Of a DNA stretch of 26,322 bases, positions 1 to 7,312 are shown piece after piece. Made by a program: the position numbers and the translations under genes. Numbering within the stretch: position 1 is the first letter of the stretch; each line of letters opens with the position of its first letter. The notes under the pieces are model-generated. The model was not told the DNA's origin. It worked only from the letters and a program-made list of their open reading frames with translations, and searched no databases. This DNA is from M3007 sp046296435 (GTDB taxonomy: Bacteria; Bacteroidota; Bacteroidia; Chitinophagales; Saprospiraceae), in NCBI GenBank assembly GCA_046296435.1, contig JBKBLI010000050.1, forward strand, positions 1 through 26,322, in the 5' to 3' direction.

Positions 1-25
1 ATTTTAAAAACAAAATGTTTTTTAA

Positions 26-184
26 AATGGAAAAAATTTCGACATCATTGACACAAAGTCGTGGAAGAGTCTGGTCAATGTGCCTGATTGTGAGCCAATT
101 AGAGATTTCGACGAGAGAACAAGCGCCAACCGCGCAACGAAAAATTTACTTGAGGCAGCAACAGGCCGATTAGATGTATCTTAA
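26..184 (+). pseudogene. 3' tail of an unidentified gene at the window edge
   Basis: A frame opens after the stop at 23-25 and runs to TAA at 182-184. It would encode about 52 residues ending in LLEAATGRLDVS. The residues are hydrophilic and mixed as in a real protein, but there is no ATG in this frame. The preceding reading frame (from base 1) is also open and runs out at the A-rich stretch around 27-39, so the gene may enter from the left and be shifted at the A/T homopolymers, either by mutation or by sequencing error. A competing 48-residue frame with an ATG at 27 overlaps it and looks less protein-like. The family is not recognised. Confidence 0.3.
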
Positions 185-199
185 GCGAAAAATCGCTTA
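182..199 (+). terminator. Weak stem-loop at the stop codon of the edge gene
   Basis: TAAGCGA (182-188) pairs with TCGCTTA (193-199) around an AAAA loop, a perfect 7-bp stem that contains the stop codon. Only a poor T-run follows, so it would be a weak intrinsic terminator at best. Confidence 0.3.
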
Positions 200-261
200 G
201 TTCTGCATCAGCCGCATAATCTTCTTGATTCAGAAAAATAGCGAGCCTGTCAAGTTATTGT

Positions 262-1275
262 ATGTTGGATCGTTTTTATCTGTTTACCTTCCCACGGGAG
301 TTATTTGTCGCAATGCTACTGGGGTGTCTGGCTTGGAGTTGCAGAAAGGATACCAGCCTTTTTGAGCCCCATTCGCCAAGCGCTGAAGCTATTTACGAGT
401 TTTTGCGCCAGCCTTCTGACACCGCTCAGGAATATGTCGTTTTGCTTAACAACTTTGATCGCGACACTATATTGGAAACTCCCGGCGGTTTGCGTTTGTG
501 GATTGAGGATATTGGCGCCTTGTTGACGGATAATCAAGGTCAACTTATCAATCCTTCTTCCTGCGGCGAATTGAGCGTTCGCGTTTTGTATGTTGAAAAC
601 AATGGCGGGGCCATCACGAAGGGGTTAAGCAGCGTCGACGAGACCGGCAGCCTGCTGGATCTTCACGGCGTCATGCAAATCGAGTTTTATTGTCAAAGTA
701 AAGGGCGGCTAATGCTTGCGCCTGACCGTACCCTCAAAATTCAGATACCCTCCAATTCACAATTGTCCAACGGATTGCGTTTATATTCTGCCTCCCAAAT
801 CAACGACAAACCCAAAATCATAGATTCATACTGGATTGCACAGCCGGATACCTTGTATTGGGCCAATTGGCAGGTAAACGCCGGCCAGGTAAACGCAGGA
901 TACGAATTATATACCCATAAGTTGGGGTATATAGCCTGGGGCAGGCCCTACTTGTCAAATAACCTTTCAATGTCTGGCAGCGTATGCGTCGCGCTTCCTA
1001 CGGGTCACAACGAAACAAATACGCTTGTATTCATCGTATTTCGGCAACGCATTGGCGCCGCGGCGCTTAAAGATACTGGCGGTAAAGCAGGCGGACTTTT
1101 TTGCGCGAAAAATGTGCCGGTTGGGCATCCCATTCGCGCTGTGGGCCTCAGCAAGATAGGCGACGATTGGCTTATGGGGTGGATAGATACTGAAACAGCT
1201 CAGGAAACCTCAATAAAGATCGCGTTGGCTGAAAATACGCCCGCACAAATCTTAGAATTTCTTAAAACTCTCTGA
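262..1275 (+). CDS. Surface/periplasmic lipoprotein of the Bacteroidota GxLLxxxGMxxI type
   Basis: A 337-residue predicted lipoprotein. The N-terminus has a basic stretch, a hydrophobic core (residues 14-26) and the lipobox LAWSC with the lipidated Cys at 27, followed by RKD. A second ATG at 313 lies inside the hydrophobic core, so the ATG at 262 is preferred because it supplies the positive n-region. The body carries a pattern familiar from many Bacteroidota lipoproteins: a GGLRLWIEDIGALLTDNQG segment, then DETGSLLDLHGVMQIEF, then IQIPSNS. These are probably beta-rich extracellular modules. Function is unknown. Residues of the form QVNAGQVNAG come from a tandem 15-base duplication near 870-900. 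Base composition is somewhat lower in GC than the housekeeping genes to the right. A terminator follows at once. Confidence 0.75.
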   Translation: MLDRFYLFTFPRELFVAMLLGCLAWSCRKDTSLFEPHSPSAEAIYEFLRQPSDTAQEYVVLLNNFDRDTILETPGGLRLWIEDIGALLTDNQGQLINPSSCGELSVRVLYVENNGGAITKGLSSVDETGSLLDLHGVMQIEFYCQSKGRLMLAPDRTLKIQIPSNSQLSNGLRLYSASQINDKPKIIDSYWIAQPDTLYWANWQVNAGQVNAGYELYTHKLGYIAWGRPYLSNNLSMSGSVCVALPTGHNETNTLVFIVFRQRIGAAALKDTGGKAGGLFCAKNVPVGHPIRAVGLSKIGDDWLMGWIDTETAQETSIKIALAENTPAQILEFLKTL

Positions 1276-1320
1276 TAGGAGTTTTGATAAGTTACCCGTG
1301 TTTAAGTAAATTTGAGCAAG

Positions 1321-1352
1321 CCGGATTGGAAAAGTCCTTTCCGGTTTTTTTT
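1321..1352 (+). terminator. Rho-independent terminator of the lipoprotein gene
   Basis: CCGGA (1321-1325) pairs with TCCGG (1340-1344), and GGA (1328-1330) pairs with TCC (1335-1337) across a TT/TT internal mismatch. A run of eight T follows (1345-1352). It ends on the stop codon of the convergent gene at 1351. Confidence 0.8.
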
Positions 1353-1707
1353 ATGCATTATCCGCACTTTCGTTATTTAATGCATCCCAATACTCCACAG
1401 CCCGACGTGTATGCGGTATGCAAATAGAGCCGCCTACCATATTGGCTATTGCAAAAACCTCGAACACCTGCTCTGCAGTGACCCCCTGCTCTTTGCACTT
1501 CCCAAGGTGGTACCGAATGCAGTCATCGCAGCGCAAAACCATACTGGCCGCCAAACCAAGCATTTCTTTGGTTTTGACGTCCAGCGCCCCCGCCTGATAA
1601 GTCTGATGGTCTAGACTCCAAAAGCGCTTGATCACCTTGTTGTCTTGCGCCAGAATGCGCTCGTTCATTCGGGCGCGGTAATCGTTGAATTCTTTGACTA
1701 TTGACAT
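1351..1707 (-). CDS. Carboxymuconolactone decarboxylase / AhpD-like family protein
   Basis: A 118-residue cytoplasmic protein of the CMD/AhpD alpha-helical family. The redox signature CxxCxxxH is present as CDDCIRYH, with Cys60, Cys63 and His67. The C-terminal ANMVGGSICIPHTRRAVEY segment is also typical of the short single-domain members. Such proteins act either as AhpD-like thiol peroxidase partners or as decarboxylases; the CxxC suggests a thiol redox role. No peroxiredoxin gene lies beside it, so the partner is unknown. It lies 185 bp downstream of the TPR glycosyltransferase on the same strand, and that gap shows no clear promoter. The ATG at 1707 is the only reasonable start. Confidence 0.85.
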   Translation of the reverse strand: MSIVKEFNDYRARMNERILAQDNKVIKRFWSLDHQTYQAGALDVKTKEMLGLAASMVLRCDDCIRYHLGKCKEQGVTAEQVFEVFAIANMVGGSICIPHTRRAVEYWDALNNESADNA

Positions 1708-1892
1708 TGTTGTTTCAAAAAAAAATTCTGCTCTTTTATATCTCTGAAGTCCATTGCTCCATGGGTTCAGGCGTGTTCCAAACCTTTGTTTTTAAACACG
1801 CAGCATGATCGGGCGTCTTTTCAGTTGGCAAATAAAGGCGATCATTGGTCCCCGGTTGGCGTAGGGACTTGCCTTGGGCGACCTGCGAAGTA

Positions 1893-3830
1893 TCATTTTG
1901 ATTTTTTGAGCGCAGCCAGACGGTCGGCGTAGGGTTTTCCTTTCTCGGGCTGGCCCATGTCCCGATACCCATTCACCATGTATTCGAGAAGCGTTAGGTT
2001 GTTTGGGTCGTATTTTAGACCCTCTTCCCATTGCTCAAGCGCCTCTCTAAATTGTCCCTTCATGGCCAAAACGGCGCCCAAATTGCGGCGGGCGTCCACA
2101 AAACGCGGATCGTACTGCACCGCTTTGCGATAGACCTCCTCGGCTTTGTCAGGCTCGCGGCGGATCATAAAATAGATAAAGCCCATGTTGGACAAAACCC
2201 GCGCATCGTTGGGGCGGTGTTTGATGGCGATTTGGTAATCCTCGAAGGCTTTATTATAGTCTCCTTTGCGAAAATAAGCCAACCCGCGACTTCCGTAAGC
2301 GTCGTGATATTGGGGATAAAGCTCGATAGCCCTGGTGTAGGACGCAATGCCTTTATTGACCCACGCGCTGTCTTTCATAGCGCCTGTTTCCTCGTCGAGA
2401 CCGCGCTTGGCCTCTTCCAGACCAATGTGATAATTCATTTTTGCACAATTGGGCGCCGTGCCAATGTCGGCAGCGTAAAGGCTATAACTGTCGTACCATG
2501 CCGGATTTCGCGTGACCGTCCTGACGGCGTACAGAAACAAAATGAGCGCGCCCAATCCCCAGAGTATGGTCTTGCCTCCCCCGGGATTCCAAACCGAGTC
2601 CCCGCGCCCTGCCCCGCTCACGTTCCACACGCCATACCCCAGCGCCAGCGCAAATCCCCAGGATGGCATGTAAAGCAAGCGCTCGCCAAACGATGTTCCG
2701 ATCGTAATGATCAGATTGGAATACAGCGAAAATGCCGCCAAAAAGATCAAAATGCAAAATGAAAGCAAATGCTTTTGTTTTAGTCGGAGCATAGCCCATA
2801 CTCCGACTGCGCCAAAAATCAAAAGGCTCGCCAGCGCGCGCCAATCGCTAAACTGGGTGGGTTTGTATTGCGGATACCCCAAATCGTGCACCAAAACCAC
2901 CGGGAATACCAGAGCGTAAAGATACCTTCCGCACATCATCAGCGCCGAAGCGATGCGTTCGCCCGGCGATTCGGCGCCTACGATGAAGTTGTCCAGTATC
3001 GAAAATACTTCATGTCCGTTTTGTTTGGACAATACGTTGTGCCGAATGAGCAAAAAAATGAGCGCGGGCGCTACAAACAATGCGCCAATGCGCAGAATAA
3101 AGCTCATCTTTTCGCGGGTAAAAAAGTACAGCGCCAGTACGATGAACGCCACAAAAGTGATGGCCCCTTCTTTGAAAAAAAGCGCGGCAAAGTAAATCGC
3201 TACGCCTGCGGCAAGCCAAGTTGTTTTGCGGGCCTCTAAGTATCGCCAAACGCAGTACAGGGCATAAGTGCATCCCAAAAACGCCATGATTTCGTCGCGG
3301 CTTTTGATGTTGGCAACAACTTCGACATGGGTAGGGTGCGCCACAAAAAAAAGCGTGGCCAACGCAGGCAACACGGGAGGGTAGTCAGCCATTACGCGCC
3401 GCCAGGTAATCCACAAGGCCCAGCCTGTCAGCGCATAAAAAAATACGTTGAGAAAATGATACAATGCCGGATTGTCGGGTGAGACGCCCCACTCGGCGGC
3501 GAACATGGTCAAGGCCAAGGGCCGGTACAAAGATCCAGGACTACTCCACATCCCAAAACGGTACTCGGTGCTAAAAAAAGTTCCTATATTCTTCAGACCG
3601 CCCTTTACCAGATAGTTGTCCAGCATCGCCGAGTAGTCATCCAGCGCATATTGGTGGCCAATTGTGTTGATATACAACGCAAAAGCCAGCAAGGCGGCAA
3701 GTATGCCGGGCCAAATTCCACCCTTGAGATTAGTTTCTGAGGGGGCGAGCGCGGCGGCGCGAACCGTTTTTTTTGAGGATGCAGATTTTGACGGGGCGCT
3801 CTTCTGAATGGCGTTACTTTTTTTTCGCAT
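1893..3830 (-). CDS. TMTC-like GT-C membrane glycosyltransferase with C-terminal TPRs
   Basis: A 645-residue polytopic membrane protein. The frame is open upstream to 3896, but only with a TTG inside a palindrome; the ATG at 3830 (MRKKSNAIQ) is a better start. After a basic Ser/Ala-rich leader and a first membrane helix (about residues 41-57) comes YALDD with Asp64-Asp65, the acidic pair expected in the first external loop of GT-C glycosyltransferases. The HPTHVEVVANIKSRDE segment (165-180) closely resembles the HPxHxExVANxxxRxE signature of TMTC/DUF1736 O-mannosyltransferases. Roughly ten further helices follow. About 150 C-terminal residues form about four TPR units (for example AYGSRGLAYFRKGDYNKAFE). 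The likely role is lipid-linked sugar transfer to protein or glycan on the outer face of the inner membrane; the acceptor is unknown. Confidence 0.75.
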   Translation of the reverse strand: MRKKSNAIQKSAPSKSASSKKTVRAAALAPSETNLKGGIWPGILAALLAFALYINTIGHQYALDDYSAMLDNYLVKGGLKNIGTFFSTEYRFGMWSSPGSLYRPLALTMFAAEWGVSPDNPALYHFLNVFFYALTGWALWITWRRVMADYPPVLPALATLFFVAHPTHVEVVANIKSRDEIMAFLGCTYALYCVWRYLEARKTTWLAAGVAIYFAALFFKEGAITFVAFIVLALYFFTREKMSFILRIGALFVAPALIFLLIRHNVLSKQNGHEVFSILDNFIVGAESPGERIASALMMCGRYLYALVFPVVLVHDLGYPQYKPTQFSDWRALASLLIFGAVGVWAMLRLKQKHLLSFCILIFLAAFSLYSNLIITIGTSFGERLLYMPSWGFALALGYGVWNVSGAGRGDSVWNPGGGKTILWGLGALILFLYAVRTVTRNPAWYDSYSLYAADIGTAPNCAKMNYHIGLEEAKRGLDEETGAMKDSAWVNKGIASYTRAIELYPQYHDAYGSRGLAYFRKGDYNKAFEDYQIAIKHRPNDARVLSNMGFIYFMIRREPDKAEEVYRKAVQYDPRFVDARRNLGAVLAMKGQFREALEQWEEGLKYDPNNLTLLEYMVNGYRDMGQPEKGKPYADRLAALKKSK

Positions 3831-3895
3831 AGGCAGCAAAAACAATCTGTTATGGCCTCCGGCAAACCGCGACCAATTGGGCAAGGCCTTTGTCA

Positions 3896-3941
3896 AACCG
3901 GCCGTTGGCCGGCGCTTGTGCGCCTATGCGAACGGCCGGTT
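3896..3941. repeat. 11-bp-arm inverted repeat with nested hairpin
   Basis: AACCGGCCGTT (3896-3906) is the exact reverse complement of AACGGCCGGTT (3931-3941). Inside, GGCGC (3911-3915) pairs with GCGCC (3920-3924) around TTGT. It lies between the rluB-type gene and the TPR gene, both on the minus strand. The T-run (3944-3951) is on the plus-strand side, so it is a better terminator for plus transcription than for the minus genes. It could attenuate read-through or protect mRNA ends. Confidence 0.6.
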
Positions 3942-3949
3942 GATTTTTT

Positions 3950-5401
3950 TTATTCGTTTTCTGCGTCTTCCGCCGGGTTCTCATCCGCTTTTGCGGCGAC
4001 TCCCGTAGATGGATGGCCGGTGAAGTGTTTAAGCATGATGACCTCGCGGTTCGTCAGTTCGCGGAAACTACCCCTCGGGAGTTCGCGTTTGGTCAATCCG
4101 CCCAGATAGAAACGGTCTAACTTGCGCACTTCGTAGCCTAAAGACTCAAACATGCGGCGCACAATGCGGTTGCGCCCCATCACGATTTCCAATTCCACCA
4201 CATTGCGTTCAGGGTGATCTTCCGCAAAGCGTATCCAGTTGACCTGCGCGGGTCCGTCTTCCAGTTCAATACCTCGTTCCAATCTCTGTATGTCTTCGGA
4301 ATTTATCCCGCGATCTAAGCCTACGCGATACTGTTTCTGGATGCGGTAGCTGGGGTGGGTCATGCGCTGGGCCAAGTCGCCGTCGTTCGTAATCAGAATG
4401 AGTCCCGTAGTTTCGCGGTCAAGACGCCCAACCGGATATAATCGCTCTGGGTAGTGCGGATCAACTATATCCATGATCGTAGCCCGATCAAATTCGTCGC
4501 TGGTAGTCGTCACGATATTTTTGGGCTTATTGAGCAGCAAATATACTTTGCGCTCCTGGATTTCCACCTTTTCGCCTTTGTACGCGATGACATCGTTTGG
4601 CTGTATGCGATAGTATGGTTCAAGTTGTTTCTCGCCATTGACCGTGACGTCGCCCTCACGAATAAAATCAACAGCTTTTCGGCGAGATGCCAGTCCGCAA
4701 TGGGCTAAGTATTTGTTCAACGTCATGCCTTCGCCAGAGGGGAGANNNNNNNNNNNNNNNNNNNNNNNNNNNNNNNNNNNNNNNNNNNNNNNNNNNNNNN
4801 NNNNNNNNNNNNNNNNNNNNNNNNNNNNNNNNNNNNNNNNNNNNTCCGGCTTGGGTTTGCGTTCGACGACAAAATCCTGCTCCTTTTTGTTGAAGCTTTT
4901 TTTCCCGCCCTGCCGCTTGTTAAATCCGCCGCCGCCGCGTTGTTGAGAACGGCCGCCGCGCTCGTAGCCGCCGCCGCGCTCGTAGCCGCCGCCGCGCTCG
5001 TCTCTGGGCGGTCTGTCGTAACCGCCGCGGTCGTTGCCGCGGTCTTGCCAGGGCCTGCGCTCATAGCCGCTGCCGCGCTCGTCTCTGGGCGGTCTGTCGT
5101 AGCTGCCGTGGTCCTGCCAAGGCTTGCGTTCGAAATCTTCGCTGCGCTCCATGCCGCGATCTTCCCAAGGTTTGCGACTGCTGCCGCGATCTTCCCAGGG
5201 TTTGCGTTCGCTGAAATTGGTTTGATTGTCCGCGGGACGTTCTTCGCGGCTATTTACCCGGGTTTCAGGCGATTCTTTTTCGTTTTCAGCATTGTTGCTA
5301 TTGTGTTCATCACTCGAATAGGCCTTCTCGAAGCGCTCTTTCAGCGGATCCGGAACGCCCGCAGTTTTTACAATGCGTGGGCGCTTTTTCTTTTCCTCCA
5401 T
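3950..5401 (-). CDS. RsuA/RluB-family rRNA pseudouridine synthase with Arg/Gly-rich N-terminal extension
   Basis: A 483-residue frame that includes about 33 unknown residues from the N gap. The C-terminal 260 residues hold an S4 RNA-binding domain (from MTLNKYLAHCGLASRRKA, about residue 226) and the catalytic RluB/RsuA domain. The motif GRLDRETTGLILITNDGD places the catalytic Asp near residue 328. It should isomerise a uridine of rRNA in the cytoplasm. The N-terminal 185 residues are low-complexity and rich in Arg, Gly, Asp, Glu and Tyr, built from repeats such as RKPWEDRG, YDRPPRDERG and YERGG. Such tails are common on Bacteroidota pseudouridine synthases and probably bind RNA. The frame is maintained across the 99-N gap, so the gene is probably intact. 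It is divergent from pdxJ. Confidence 0.85.
   Translation of the reverse strand: MEEKKKRPRIVKTAGVPDPLKERFEKAYSSDEHNSNNAENEKESPETRVNSREERPADNQTNFSERKPWEDRGSSRKPWEDRGMERSEDFERKPWQDHGSYDRPPRDERGSGYERRPWQDRGNDRGGYDRPPRDERGGGYERGGGYERGGRSQQRGGGGFNKRQGGKKSFNKKEQDFVVERKPKPXXXXXXXXXXXXXXXXXXXXXXXXXXXXXXXXXXLPSGEGMTLNKYLAHCGLASRRKAVDFIREGDVTVNGEKQLEPYYRIQPNDVIAYKGEKVEIQERKVYLLLNKPKNIVTTTSDEFDRATIMDIVDPHYPERLYPVGRLDRETTGLILITNDGDLAQRMTHPSYRIQKQYRVGLDRGINSEDIQRLERGIELEDGPAQVNWIRFAEDHPERNVVELEIVMGRNRIVRRMFESLGYEVRKLDRFYLGGLTKRELPRGSFRELTNREVIMLKHFTGHPSTGVAAKADENPAEDAENE
4746..4844. other. Assembly gap (99 N)
   Basis: Ninety-nine N lie inside the pseudouridine synthase gene, just after the RG-rich repeats on the minus strand. 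Ninety-nine is a multiple of three and the flanking frames agree. The true missing length may differ; tandem repeats in this region are a likely reason for the assembly break. Confidence 0.95.
4991..5101 (-). repeat. In-gene direct repeat, 30 bp identical, 81-bp period
   Basis: Bases 4991-5020 and 5072-5101 are identical over 30 nt and are separated by 81 bases (27 codons). They encode YDRPPRDERG on the minus strand. Shorter 18-base units encoding YERGGG lie beside them at about 4950-5000. The repeats keep the reading frame, as expected for an expanding low-complexity tail. Confidence 0.85.
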
Positions 5402-5445
5402 GTCAGGGTAGCTTATATGGTAATTGAATGTGCTGGTTTGGTCTG

Positions 5446-5453
5446 CAAAGATG
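5446..5453 (-). promoter_or_regulatory. Candidate -7 element for the pseudouridine synthase gene
   Basis: On the minus strand the octamer CATCTTTG differs from the Bacteroidota -7 consensus TAnnTTTG at one base. It lies about 45 bases before the ATG at 5401. No clear -33 TTTG is seen. Confidence 0.3.
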
Positions 5454-5550
5454 GGGTAATATCCATTTCGCTTATGTTAAAAAAACGTTTCCTTTTGCAA
5501 AACGAATGTTTTTTGACGAAAATTGTGAAAAATATCTGCAAGTAGGGTTT

Positions 5551-5558
5551 TACTTTCG
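5551..5558 (+). promoter_or_regulatory. Candidate -7 element for pdxJ
   Basis: TACTTTCG is one base off TAnnTTTG and lies 42 bases upstream of the pdxJ ATG. An ATTGTG at 5522-5527 could serve as a loose -33 region. Confidence 0.3.
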
Positions 5559-5599
5559 TTCTTTGCGTCCACAGTCCTCAAGCCTACTCAACCGCCTAT

Positions 5600-6319
5600 A
5601 TGAGCGAAGTAAGACTAAGCGTCAATCTCAACAAAGTGGCCCTGCTCAGAAATGCCCGTGGAGGCAATTTGCCGGATTTGATTCAGGTGGCCATTGATTG
5701 TCAGACATTCGGCGCCGAAGGCATCACGGTGCACCCACGGCCTGACCAGCGACATGTCCGTTACGACGATGTGCCCCGCTTGCGCCGCGTGACGCATACC
5801 GAATTGAACATTGAAGGCAATCCAGATGCGGCCTTTTTAGATATGGTGTTGGCCGTCAAACCCGACCAGTGCACTTTGGTGCCTGACGCTGCGCATCAAC
5901 TGACCAGCGACCACGGATGGGATACGCTGGAGCAAGGCCAACGACTCAGAGAATTGTGCGACACGCTGCGCAGCCGCGGGATCCGCTCTTCGGTATTTGT
6001 CGATCCGGATCCCGCCATGATCGAGGGCGCCCGTGCAGCAGGCGCCGACCGCGTTGAACTCTACACCGGTCCTTATGCCCATGATTTTGAGCGCGATCCC
6101 GAAGGCGCGGTCTCTCGCTATGTTGCAGCGGCTAAATTCGCCATGAAAATCGGCATCGGACTCAACGCCGGGCATGACTTGAATCTGCGCAATCTGCATT
6201 TTTTCAAACAACGCTGTCCGGGTTTGCTGGAAGTGAGCATCGGGCACGCGCTCATCAGCGATGCGCTGTACTACGGGCTGGACAACACCATCAAAATGTA
6301 TCTCAGGCAACTCCGATGA
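5600..6319 (+). CDS. pdxJ: Pyridoxine 5'-phosphate synthase PdxJ
   Basis: A 239-residue TIM-barrel enzyme that condenses 1-deoxyxylulose 5-phosphate with 3-amino-2-oxopropyl phosphate to make pyridoxine 5'-phosphate, the last ring-forming step of DXP-dependent vitamin B6 synthesis. Family motifs are clear: VNLNKVALLRNARGGNLPD near the N-terminus, GITVHPRPDQRHVR with the active-site His45, TELNIEGNP with Glu72, ELYTGPYA with Glu153, and GLNAGHDLN with His192. The NLNKVALLRNARGG variant is the Bacteroidota form, where E. coli has NIDHIATLRNARG. Length matches the family. The partner enzyme PdxA is encoded at 18772-19869. The gene is divergent from the pseudouridine synthase gene, with 198 bp between them. 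Confidence 0.97.
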   Translation: MSEVRLSVNLNKVALLRNARGGNLPDLIQVAIDCQTFGAEGITVHPRPDQRHVRYDDVPRLRRVTHTELNIEGNPDAAFLDMVLAVKPDQCTLVPDAAHQLTSDHGWDTLEQGQRLRELCDTLRSRGIRSSVFVDPDPAMIEGARAAGADRVELYTGPYAHDFERDPEGAVSRYVAAAKFAMKIGIGLNAGHDLNLRNLHFFKQRCPGLLEVSIGHALISDALYYGLDNTIKMYLRQLR

Positions 6320-6368
6320 GCTTGCAGGGCCTTTCACTGCCGCGCGCTGTTGCGACCTGCCCGCTTCC

Positions 6369-6386
6369 TTTTTTTTCGAAAAAAAA
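6369..6386. repeat. T8-CG-A8 micropalindrome
   Basis: Eight T, CG, then nine A give a perfect 18-base palindrome 50 bp after pdxJ. It may act as a simple terminator or a bent-DNA site. Related versions occur at about 11414-11428, 20729-20741, 20836-20850 and 25104-25117. Confidence 0.5.
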
Positions 6387-6519
6387 ATGAGACATAGAGC
6401 GCGGAATTGAGAGCGGGCGCGGCGCGCTGAAATTGAGCCGCCCCGAATGTCGCCGCATGAAATTCGATAGTCAAACAACGCAGCGCTTTGTTTTTTGAAT
6501 AACGCTTTATCACATTGCC

Positions 6520-7113
6520 ATGCGCCATCCAGCTTACATGGAAGCCGGTTGTGACGAAGCCGGACGCGGTTGCTTAGCCGGACCAGTTTTTGCGGCGGCG
6601 GTAATCCTGCCGCCGGATTACCAACATCCGTTGCTCAACGACTCCAAACAGCTCAGCGCCGCTCAGCGCGCAACCCTGCGCGACGATATCGAACGCAGGG
6701 CGACGGCATGGGCAGTCGCCGCGCTTGCCCCCGAAGAAATAGATCGTCTGAATATCTTGTGGGCTTCCATCGAGGCCATGCATCGGGCCTTAGAGCGGCT
6801 GGGCCAGACGCCTGCGGCTATTTTGGTAGATGGTAACCGCTTTAGGCCCTTTCGGGGCATCCCACATCGTTGCATCGTCGGGGGCGATGCGACCCACTCA
6901 GCCATTGCCGCCGCATCCATACTCGCCAAGACCCATCGAGACGCCTTCATGCAGACTATACATACCGAATACCCGCACTACGGCTGGGACGTCAACAAAG
7001 GTTACCCCACAGCCGCGCACCGCGAAGCCATCCGCATGTACGGCGCCTGTCCCTGGCATCGCCGAAGTTTCAGGCTTTTGCCGGATGCAGGGCAATGCAA
7101 ATTGTTCGATTAA
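6520..7113 (+). CDS. rnhB: Ribonuclease HII
   Basis: A 197-residue RNase HII, which nicks RNA in RNA/DNA hybrids and removes misincorporated ribonucleotides. The catalytic acids are all visible: Asp12 and Glu13 in CDEAGRGCLAGP, Asp104 in ILVDGN, and Asp141 in SILAKTHRD. NDSKQLS and the HYGWDVNKGYPTAAHREAI segment are also conserved family signatures. Length is typical. It starts at the ATG at 6520, 200 bp after pdxJ on the same strand. No good TAnnTTTG element is seen between them. Confidence 0.97.
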   Translation: MRHPAYMEAGCDEAGRGCLAGPVFAAAVILPPDYQHPLLNDSKQLSAAQRATLRDDIERRATAWAVAALAPEEIDRLNILWASIEAMHRALERLGQTPAAILVDGNRFRPFRGIPHRCIVGGDATHSAIAAASILAKTHRDAFMQTIHTEYPHYGWDVNKGYPTAAHREAIRMYGACPWHRRSFRLLPDAGQCKLFD

Positions 7114-7278
7114 ACGTTTGAAAGTCGTGCGTTTGTGCGACAGCCCCCTCCCAAAAGGATTTAATCGACGTCCAATGGACATAACGCCTTGCCGATGCGC
7201 ACTCCGCCGAAGACCAAGCCAATCGTACTGAAATTGCACACTTTTGGGGCCGATTCAACACAGCCGGATGATTACTGT

Positions 7279-7286
7279 TATTTTTG
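7279..7286 (+). promoter_or_regulatory. Bacteroidota -7 promoter element of the alanine dehydrogenase gene
   Basis: TATTTTTG is an exact match to TAnnTTTG. A start site about six bases downstream would give a leader of roughly 20 nt before the ATG at 7313. The -33 region is not obvious. Confidence 0.55.
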
Positions 7287-7312
7287 CAAAAAAATAGACG
7301 TTGCCTGATCGT

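Noticed and set aside
2031..2762. 243-codon plus-strand frame opposite the TPR glycosyltransferase gene
   Set aside because: Shadow frame without motifs; the TPR and GT-C signatures lie on the minus strand.
4940..5545. Long plus-strand Ala/Val-rich frame opposite the pseudouridine synthase gene
   Set aside because: It is the reverse of the Arg/Gly repeat codons; its AALVAAAALV composition is a by-product of those repeats, and the minus-strand frame has clear domains.
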